Source: Kiritimatiellia bacterium (GTDB taxonomy: Bacteria > Verrucomicrobiota > Kiritimatiellia > RFP12 > UBA1067). Taken from it: 8,846 nt of DNA. Positions 1 to 4,488 of the stretch are shown here, piece after piece. A program made the position numbers and the translations under genes. Position 1 is the stretch's first letter. Each line of letters opens with the position of its first letter. Location of the stretch: the NCBI GenBank assembly GCA_028707675.1, contig JAQWAM010000029.1:1-8846 (forward strand), read 5' to 3'. The notes beneath the pieces are model-generated. The model saw nothing but the letters and a program-made list of their open reading frames with translations, did not search any database and was not told the origin of the DNA.

Positions 1-221
1 GCCCGTTGCGCCACGCCGCCATGGGCGGTTTTGCTCTGCGATGCGCGCCCCTTGAGTGCCACATTGGCCCCGCCTGAAAAAATCTCCACCTCGGCCAGCG
101 AGAGCGTTGCCTTTTCTTTCGGTATTGCCACACGCACGAAGCGACCGGAGACCGCGGTTTGCGACAGCACGACAAAAATCTGCGCAAATACCGCAAGACC
201 AAACCAAAGACAACGTTGCAT
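1..221 (-). CDS. Secreted discoidin (F5/8 type C)-like protein, N-terminal fragment
   Basis: The frame opens at the ATG complementary to 219-221 and stays open to the window edge, giving 73 codons, so the protein is cut at its C-terminal side. A purine-rich ribosome binding site (GGGGGAG, complement of 226-232) lies 4-5 bases upstream and supports this start. Residues 1-24 or so form a signal peptide: M-Q-R-C, then a hydrophobic core rich in Leu, Phe, Val and Ala, and a small-residue cleavage zone (T-A-V-S-G). The mature part begins R-F-V-R-V-A-I-P and continues L-S-L-A-E-V-E-I-F-S-G-G, then N-V-A-L-K-G. I recognise this as the first strands of the discoidin-like carbohydrate-binding module that opens many exported PVC-group proteins. 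Family knowledge suggests an extracellular or periplasmic protein that binds or degrades polysaccharide, but any catalytic part lies outside the window. It lies on the same strand as the Spy-like gene, 114 bases away, with its own promoter. Confidence 0.62.
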   Translation of the reverse strand, partial: MQRCLWFGLAVFAQIFVVLSQTAVSGRFVRVAIPKEKATLSLAEVEIFSGGANVALKGRASQSKTAHGGVAQR

Positions 222-250
222 GATAACTCCCCCATTAGAAATAATGAGGT

Positions 251-279
251 ATGATATCAAAAAACATGAGCTTGGGCAA
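251..279 (-). promoter_or_regulatory. Sigma-70-type promoter for the discoidin-like gene
   Basis: Read on the minus strand, TTGCCC (274-279) and TATCAT (251-256) are separated by exactly 17 bases. The -35 matches consensus at four of six positions and the -10 at five of six. Transcription would start near 244, leaving a leader of about 22 bases that contains the GGGGGAG ribosome binding site. It suggests the gene is transcribed independently of the Spy-like gene upstream. This is pattern matching by eye only. Confidence 0.45.
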
Positions 280-335
280 CTTCTTCGGGATGGTTCCAAG
301 CAATGCGCGGCAACAAAGTAGAGATGCGCCGGTGT

Positions 336-953
336 TCACCAGCCTTGCGGCGCGGCCGGCCGCGCCGGGGCGGCCGGCCCTGGTTGACCGCGTTCCCCGC
401 GCTCGGCCCGCTGCCTGCGCGCCCTCCGCTCTCTCATGCGCCGACGCCCCTCCTCCGCGATAATCGTGCTGGCTGTCTTGCGCTGATCCTCTGTCAAGGT
501 GTCACGTATATTTATCAGTATCTGCGTGTTCGCTTTGGCTTGCGCCGTGCGCATCGAGCCTATTTTTTCTATGATCCCCATTATCTCTGCCGCATCCGCG
601 CCCGGCTCGTTCAATATTTTTTTGGCCAGCCGCGCCTGCTCGACGGACAATTTGCTGATCTCGCTTTCTAACTCTTTCAGTTTTTTCTCAATCCCCTCCA
701 TCGAAGTCTTGAGCTTGGCAGACTGCTCACCGGTAATGCCGACTTTATCAATGAACTCTTTAGTCATCACTCTCCGCCCGACCCAGTTGCCGTAATTCAT
801 GGAGCGCGCGGGACGCGCGAGTGGTCCGTCTTGGCCGCGCGTCTCCTGCCCAAACCCGTGCATTGCCGCCATCACCGCTGCGGCCGCCAAAATTTTCAGC
901 GCACCCGAACACTCGCGCCCCGATAAATCACCGTGCGAGAAATAACCCTTCAT
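336..953 (-). CDS. Spy/CpxP-like periplasmic (LTXXQ-motif) protein
   Basis: A 205-residue exported protein. The start (ATG, complement of 951-953) is supported by a GGAGGGG ribosome binding site 5 bases upstream. Residues 1-36 look like a signal peptide with a long polar n-region and a hydrophobic core (I-L-A-A-A-A-V-M-A-A). The mature part is almost entirely charged helix, with I-T-G-E-Q at 73-77 and L-T-E-D-Q at 153-157. Two copies of an LTXXQ-type motif in a helical periplasmic protein are the hallmark of the Spy/CpxP/zinc-resistance-associated family, whose members act as envelope-stress chaperones or metal-responsive regulators. Residues 78-115 could form a coiled coil. The C-terminus is unusual: an Arg-rich stretch (170-188) followed by a Pro/Ala/Gly tail, which could bind nucleic acid or acidic polymers, though low-complexity drift is equally possible. 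Assignment to the family is fairly sure. A specific role is not. Confidence 0.62.
   Translation of the reverse strand: MKGYFSHGDLSGRECSGALKILAAAAVMAAMHGFGQETRGQDGPLARPARSMNYGNWVGRRVMTKEFIDKVGITGEQSAKLKTSMEGIEKKLKELESEISKLSVEQARLAKKILNEPGADAAEIMGIIEKIGSMRTAQAKANTQILINIRDTLTEDQRKTASTIIAEEGRRRMRERRARRQRAERGERGQPGPAAPARPAAPQGW
354..379. repeat. GC-only perfect inverted repeat at the 3' end of the Spy-like gene
   Basis: GGCCGGCCGC (354-363) and GCGGCCGGCC (370-379) are perfect inverted copies around a 6-base loop. The hairpin falls within the last dozen or so codons of the Spy-like gene, which encode its Pro/Ala tail. There is no T-run after it on the minus strand, so it is not a standard intrinsic terminator. 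It could stabilise the mRNA 3' end or slow ribosomes near the stop codon, or it could be a by-product of Pro/Ala/Arg codons in a GC-rich genome. Confidence 0.6.
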
Positions 954-1027
954 GCGAACCCCTCCAATGCTTTTAATTAACCGTGTACACTGTTATTGAA
1001 ACGGGTTTTTTTAGCTTTTATTGCCTT

Positions 1028-1036
1028 TGTTAATAA
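1028..1036 (-). promoter_or_regulatory. Candidate non-canonical DnaA box (TTATTAACA)
   Basis: On the minus strand the site reads TTATTAACA, matching the local consensus TTATNAACA exactly. It differs from the E. coli consensus TTATNCACA only at position 6, where A replaces C. Confidence 0.4.
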
Positions 1037-1204
1037 AATTGCGGTTTTTATCAAAACTCGCACGATACCCGCGCAGCTTGAAAACCTAAATTTTTACAAC
1101 TTAAGAACATTCCCTTCATGTATCTGGTCACGGGTAAAAATGCTTTGAGTTGCTGATTTTGAAAAAACTGCCTTAAAAAGTTAAACCTTGTTGATGTAAA
1201 CTAT

Positions 1205-1213
1205 TTATAAACA
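1205..1213 (+). promoter_or_regulatory. Candidate non-canonical DnaA box (TTATAAACA)
   Basis: TTATAAACA matches the local consensus TTATNAACA exactly. With the preceding T, the same 10-mer (TTTATAAACA) recurs in the dnaA-dnaN gap at 2952-2961, so this sequence is shared by both origin-like gaps. Confidence 0.4.
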
Positions 1214-1217
1214 ACAT

Positions 1218-1245
1218 GTTATGTTTTCACTCCGTTATGTTTTCA
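1218..1245 (+). repeat. 12-base perfect direct repeat in the origin region
   Basis: GTTATGTTTTCA occurs at 1218-1229 and again at 1234-1245, a 16-base period with a 4-base spacer. Two perfect 12-mers this close are unlikely by chance and resemble a short iteron pair, possibly a protein-binding or unwinding element. I see no third copy in the window. Confidence 0.75.
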
Positions 1246-1370
1246 GCACCTTTCATTAGCCGCGCACCTGTCAATAACTTGCCTGCCCATGATGCAACGG
1301 TTTTGAAAATGATCTTACTGCGATGACGTAAATACTTTGATTGGGGCTTGTTAGGCATATATGTCCAGCC

Positions 1371-1379
1371 TGTTGATAA
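1371..1379 (-). promoter_or_regulatory. Candidate DnaA box (TTATCAACA) over the dnaA promoter
   Basis: TTATCAACA on the minus strand is one mismatch from the E. coli consensus TTATCCACA and an exact match to the local TTATNAACA. It is the box closest to dnaA and overlaps the best candidate -35 element (1373-1378), which would allow DnaA to repress its own transcription, as is known for dnaA in several bacteria. Confidence 0.5.
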
Positions 1380-1402
1380 CCTGTTAACCGATTGATTATT
1401 TT
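1373..1402 (+). promoter_or_regulatory. Candidate dnaA promoter
   Basis: TTGATA (1373-1378) and TATTTT (1397-1402) are 18 bases apart. Transcription would start near 1409 and give a leader of about 80 bases to the ATG at 1489. The -35 sits within the TTATCAACA site. A second, weaker option is TTGATT (1337-1342) with TATATG (1358-1363), whose spacer is only 15 bases. Confidence 0.35.
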
Positions 1403-1488
1403 TTACCCTTGTACGTCTGATTCAAATGTGGTTCAACTATTCTGCGGCTTGGATTGAATTTAAGACCTGTTTATCGAGTGTTTTCCCT

Positions 1489-2871
1489 ATGGATTATCAT
1501 GATTTATGGTTAAAGGCATGCGACCAATTAAAAGGTGTGCTCAACGGCAATGTTTATGCGCGATGGATAGAGATCATTCAACCGCAGTCTTTAGAAGGTC
1601 TGTCTTTAACGCTAAGCGTTGACAACGAGTTTTGTAAAAACTGGATTGAAGATAATTACAGCGCCTATATCCTCGACGCTTTGAAAGCCTCCGGAGCGGC
1701 CGGCGACATTTCGTTGGCTTTCACGGTTAAGGAGCATCGCGATGAGCATATGCCAACGGAAAAACCCGCTGTAAAATTTGAGCCTAAACCGGCGGCGCGG
1801 CGGCGCGGCAAATTTAATGGCAATGGCTCCGCCAATCCGCTCAATCCTATTTTCACTTTCGAAAATTTCGTTACCGGTCCTTCAAACAGTTTTGCGCACG
1901 CCGCCGCCTTGGGCGTTTCCCAGTCGCCGGGACGCGCCTATAATCCGCTCTTCATCTACGGTCAGACAGGTATAGGCAAGACACACCTGATGCAGGCGGT
2001 CGGTCATCGTGTGCTTAACTCTCCCGGCATGTCGGTAAGCTATGTCTGTTTAGAAACACTTTTAAACGAATATGTTGAATCCTTAAAAACCCGCACTACC
2101 ATGGAGTTCCGCAACAAATACCGCAGCACTGACGTGCTACTGGTGGACGACATACAGTTTCTAGCCGGCAAAGACAGCTTGCAAGAGGAATTTTTCCACA
2201 CTTTTAACGTCCTTTACGACGCGCATAAACAGATCATCATGACCAGCGATATGCCGCCGCGTGAGATGCCCGGTCTGGAACCGCGATTGGTGTCGCGTTT
2301 CGAATGGGGACTGGTCACAGAAATCGAATCGCCAGACTTCGAGACGCGACTCGCAATTCTGCAGTATAAGCACTCGCTTAATAAAATACGCATCCCTGAT
2401 GACCTGCTTGTATTCATCGCTGACAATATAAAATCAAACGTACGCAGTCTGGAAGGTGCATTGACGCGGGTGGTGTCGTTCGCATCACTTAACAATCAAA
2501 TTTCTCTAAATATCGACATCTTGCGCAATCTTCTTAAGGATCTTCTGAGCGAAGAACGACAGAAAGATCTCTCTTTTGACGATATTCAGCGTATGGTGGC
2601 AGATTATTTCGACTTGCGCATGACCGACATGTCAAGCAAACGTCGTACGCGGTCAGTTTCCGCGCCACGCCAGATTGCAATGTTTCTTTGCCGAAAGTTG
2701 ACTCGCTCTTCTCTGCCGGAAATAGCAAATTCTTTTGGAAAAACTCATGCCACTGTCGTACACGCCTGCAAGACCATACAGGATAGGATACAGGTAGAAG
2801 AAGATCTGCGTACCTCAGTGCGAGAAATAACCAGAAAACTTGGTCGAGATCCAGTTTCTTTCCAAATCTGA
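1489..2871 (+). CDS. dnaA: Chromosomal replication initiator protein DnaA
   Basis: DnaA is the AAA+ ATPase that binds DnaA boxes, melts the origin and loads the replicative helicase. The protein is 460 residues from this start. Domain I (about 1-80) begins M-D-Y-H-D-L-W and contains the usual aromatic positions. Domain II is a short linker (about 85-125). Domain III has Walker A G-Q-T-G-I-G-K-T (158-165), Walker B L-V-D-D (DD at 220-221) and the R-L-V-S-R-F arginine-finger box. Domain IV is the helix-turn-helix, with K-R-R-T-R-S (Arg386, equivalent to E. coli Arg399) and the signature S-L-P-E-I then H-A-C-K. The loop F-G-K-T-H-A-T-V (416-423) is one residue shorter than the E. coli loop and replaces Asp433 by Thr and Thr435 by Ala. 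The frame is open to an earlier ATG at 1426, but that start lacks a ribosome binding site and adds 21 residues not expected in the family. The start at 1489 has only a weak GAG at 1475-1477. Confidence 0.96.
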   Translation: MDYHDLWLKACDQLKGVLNGNVYARWIEIIQPQSLEGLSLTLSVDNEFCKNWIEDNYSAYILDALKASGAAGDISLAFTVKEHRDEHMPTEKPAVKFEPKPAARRRGKFNGNGSANPLNPIFTFENFVTGPSNSFAHAAALGVSQSPGRAYNPLFIYGQTGIGKTHLMQAVGHRVLNSPGMSVSYVCLETLLNEYVESLKTRTTMEFRNKYRSTDVLLVDDIQFLAGKDSLQEEFFHTFNVLYDAHKQIIMTSDMPPREMPGLEPRLVSRFEWGLVTEIESPDFETRLAILQYKHSLNKIRIPDDLLVFIADNIKSNVRSLEGALTRVVSFASLNNQISLNIDILRNLLKDLLSEERQKDLSFDDIQRMVADYFDLRMTDMSSKRRTRSVSAPRQIAMFLCRKLTRSSLPEIANSFGKTHATVVHACKTIQDRIQVEEDLRTSVREITRKLGRDPVSFQI

Positions 2872-2952
2872 ATCTTTAAGCCGCATTCATTCTGTAATAA
2901 CCTTTCAATTTTCTTATTTTATCTTGTTCATTATTTTTCAAGCACCCGTGTT

Positions 2953-2961
2953 TTATAAACA
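2953..2961 (+). promoter_or_regulatory. Candidate non-canonical DnaA box in the dnaA-dnaN gap (TTATAAACA)
   Basis: This site is identical to the one at 1205-1213, including the preceding T, and is an exact match to TTATNAACA. It is the only exact match I find downstream of dnaA. Confidence 0.35.
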
Positions 2962-3073
2962 GCCTCTATTACATGATCTGTTTTTACAATCTTTTATCGT
3001 CGTGTTGTCAACAGCTTTCTTTTAATTAAAAATCAGACTTAACTTTCTTCCTTACAAGCATTTATGAAATTAA

Positions 3074-3102
3074 TTGAAACTATTTTTTTCTCTACTGATA
3101 AT
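3074..3102 (+). promoter_or_regulatory. Sigma-70-type promoter for dnaN
   Basis: TTGAAA (3074-3079) and GATAAT (3097-3102) are separated by exactly 17 bases, with four of six and five of six consensus matches. The spacer is T-rich. Transcription would start near 3109, giving a leader of about 86 bases. It suggests dnaN can be expressed independently of dnaA. Confidence 0.55.
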
Positions 3103-3194
3103 ACTAATCATTCTTTACTTTATATATTATTAGCAGGTAGAATGGTTCACTTTTCATGGCGTGTAGTCATTTTGAGCAAAGGAGTTTGAGAAAG

Positions 3195-4289
3195 ATGAAA
3201 TTTTCAATACCGCGCGCGAGTTTTTTTGAAGGGTTGCAGAAAGTGCAGAACGTCGCGTCAAATAAAGGGTCGCTTATGATCCTGCAGAACGCGCTGCTGC
3301 ATGCCGAGGAAGGAAGACTCTGCATCACGACTACGGATTTAGACATCTCGGAACGATGTTATGTCGAGTGTGAGATCGACAATCCCGGAAGCACTACATT
3401 GCCTGTGCGTAGACTTGCGGGAATTATTCGTGAGCTTGATGAGGGGCGCATACTTTTTGAAACTGATGATGAAGATGTGACGGTATTGCAGGGAGGTTCG
3501 TCTTTTTTCAAGATCATAGGCTTGTCCACGCGCGATTTTCCTCCGGTGCCTATTGCTGAGGGAAAATTCAGCTACAGCATCGATCAGGGTGTTTTTAGGG
3601 AAATGCTTCGCAAGACCTGCTATGCCGTATCACAGGATGAAACGCGCCGCGTTCTCAACGGTGTGCTTATGGCGTTTAAAGACGGTAAGCTGACAATGGT
3701 GGCCACTGACGGTCGTAGGCTTTCACTTGTTGAGCAGGAGATTGAATTTCCGGCTGAAGCGGAAATAGAGATGATTTTGCCGGTTAAGGCAGTTAGTGAG
3801 TTGATGCGCGTTCTGGGCAGTGAGGGAGACCTTAAAATTTACTCACAAAAAAATCAGGCTATTTTTGAGTTTGGCGACATAATGATCAGCAGTAAACTTA
3901 TAGATGGTGTATATCCAAACTATCGTCAGGTAATTCCGGCTTCAAGCGAAGAGCGCGTGGTTGTAGGCAGAAGCGCCTTGCTGTCAGCGCTGCGGCGCGT
4001 GTCAGTGGTGACGACAGATAAATCTAATTCCACTAAACTTACTTTTTCAGCGAATCAGTTGGTCATCAACAGCAACACTCCAGATGTCGGAGAAGGGCGC
4101 GACACCGTCCCGATCAAATACGCCGGTAAGGAAATATCGATTGTTTTTAATCCGGAATATCTGATGGATCCATTGAAAAACATTGATGATGACGAAGTTT
4201 TTATCGAGTTGAATGACGGCCATAGTCCTGCGCTGATAAAGTGTTCGGTACCTTTCATATATGTGTTGATGCCATTGCGTATTAACTGA
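3195..4289 (+). CDS. dnaN: DNA polymerase III subunit beta (sliding clamp)
   Basis: The beta clamp forms a ring dimer around DNA and tethers polymerase III and many repair and regulatory partners through a hydrophobic pocket. The product is 364 residues, against 366 in E. coli, so it is full length. Recognisable blocks in order are T-T-D-L-D-I near residue 50, A-T-D-G-R-R-L-S (canonical A-T-D-G-H-R-L), I-L-P-V-K-A-V, S-K-L-I-D-G-V-Y-P-N-Y and the C-terminal M-P-L-R-I-N, where many clamps end M-P-M-R-L. The last segment helps form the partner-binding pocket. The ATG at 3195 follows an AAAGGAG site (3178-3184) and gives the family-typical start M-K-F-S-I. An in-frame ATG at 3156 would precede the ribosome binding site and is rejected. 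Neighbours are dnaA upstream and tRNA-Gln downstream; recF and gyrB, often next, are absent. Confidence 0.97.
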   Translation: MKFSIPRASFFEGLQKVQNVASNKGSLMILQNALLHAEEGRLCITTTDLDISERCYVECEIDNPGSTTLPVRRLAGIIRELDEGRILFETDDEDVTVLQGGSSFFKIIGLSTRDFPPVPIAEGKFSYSIDQGVFREMLRKTCYAVSQDETRRVLNGVLMAFKDGKLTMVATDGRRLSLVEQEIEFPAEAEIEMILPVKAVSELMRVLGSEGDLKIYSQKNQAIFEFGDIMISSKLIDGVYPNYRQVIPASSEERVVVGRSALLSALRRVSVVTTDKSNSTKLTFSANQLVINSNTPDVGEGRDTVPIKYAGKEISIVFNPEYLMDPLKNIDDDEVFIELNDGHSPALIKCSVPFIYVLMPLRIN

Positions 4290-4309
4290 AATAAAAAAGC
4301 GGGTTGATT

Positions 4310-4338
4310 TTCAGGGGCAATCTTGGATATTCTATAAA
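4310..4338 (+). promoter_or_regulatory. Possible tRNA-Gln promoter
   Basis: TATAAA (4333-4338) lies 14 bases before the first tRNA base, a suitable distance for a -10 element with a short leader. The -35 position 17 bases upstream (TTCAGG, 4310-4315) is poor. A better -35, TTGATT (4304-4309), pairs with TATTCT (4329-4334) over a 19-base spacer. Either is only suggestive; the tRNA could also be cotranscribed with dnaN, since no terminator separates them. Confidence 0.3.
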
Positions 4339-4352
4339 TCCCTTTTTACAGA

Positions 4353-4426
4353 TGCCTCATGGTGTAACGGTAGCACAGCAGTCTCTGGAACTGCTTGTTT
4401 AGGTTCGAATCCTAATGAGGCAACCA
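4353..4426 (+). tRNA. tRNA-Gln (anticodon CTG, reads CAG)
   Basis: A complete cloverleaf of 74 bases with the CCA end encoded. The acceptor stem TGCCTCA (4353-4359) pairs perfectly with TGAGGCA (4416-4422), followed by discriminator A (4423) and CCA (4424-4426). The anticodon stem GCAGT/ACTGC is perfect around the seven-base loop CTCTGGA, placing CTG at 4385-4387. The T arm is TTAGG, loop TTCGAAT, CCTAA. The first pair is T-A (U1-A72), a known weak-pair identity feature of glutamine tRNAs, which agrees with the anticodon. It stands alone between dnaN and tex. Confidence 0.95.
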
Positions 4427-4436
4427 CTTTTATAGA

Positions 4437-4471
4437 CCGGAAACCCCGTGCAAGGTTTTCGGTTTTTTTTT
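4437..4471 (+). terminator. Intrinsic terminator after tRNA-Gln, just before tex
   Basis: CCGGAAACC (4437-4445) pairs with GGTTTTCGG (4454-4462), nine pairs with one G-U, around an 8-base loop and followed directly by nine T residues (4463-4471). This is a textbook factor-independent terminator 10 bases after the tRNA CCA end. It is notable that the tex start codon lies only 17 bases after the T run, so the hairpin occupies the tex leader. Confidence 0.88.
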
Positions 4472-4488
4472 GATGAGGACTGAATAAG

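Larger units (their letters stand above)
954..1488. other. Candidate replication origin (oriC), upstream of dnaA
   Basis: This 535-base AT-rich, gene-free stretch lies between divergent genes, directly upstream of dnaA, where bacterial origins are often found. It contains three exact copies of TTATNAACA: 1028-1036 and 1371-1379 on the minus strand, and 1205-1213 on the plus strand. Two more sites have one mismatch: TTATCAAAA at 1048-1056 and TGTCAATAA at 1269-1277. It also holds a 12-base direct repeat (1218-1245) and many A/T runs suitable for unwinding. No canonical TTATNCACA box is visible. Gene orientation switches here from leftward to rightward, as expected at an origin where genes are co-directional with replication. 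The dnaA promoter must also lie here. Origin function is inferred; a cumulative GC-skew plot of the full chromosome would decide it. Confidence 0.55.
2872..3194. other. AT-rich dnaA-dnaN gap, candidate second half of the origin
   Basis: This 323-base gene-free stretch is extremely AT-rich. Its top strand is dominated by T and pyrimidine runs in the first half and at 3081-3090, a composition typical of DNA-unwinding regions. It carries an exact TTATNAACA site (2953-2961), a near match TTATTAGCA (3127-3135) and a small odd palindrome, TGTTG-T-CAACA (3003-3013), made of the same TGTT/AACA core. Two origin-like gaps flanking dnaA resemble the bipartite origins of Bacillus subtilis and Helicobacter pylori. 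It also contains the dnaN promoter. I see no clear terminator after dnaA. Confidence 0.45.

Noticed and set aside
303..671. Plus-strand open frames opposite the Spy-like gene
   Set aside because: The minus-strand frame has a signal peptide, family motifs and a good ribosome binding site; the plus-strand frames have none of these.
981..992. Palindrome C-x-GTGTACAC-x-G upstream of the Spy-like gene as an operator
   Set aside because: The 8-base core is symmetrical but no confident promoter could be placed around it, and one short palindrome is weak evidence.
1426..1488. A 21-codon N-terminal extension of dnaA from an upstream ATG
   Set aside because: The extra residues do not resemble DnaA domain I, which begins naturally at M-D-Y-H-D-L-W, and the upstream ATG has no ribosome binding site.
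3156..3194. Earlier in-frame ATG for dnaN
   Set aside because: It lies upstream of the AAAGGAG site, and the family-typical start M-K-F-S-I is at 3195.
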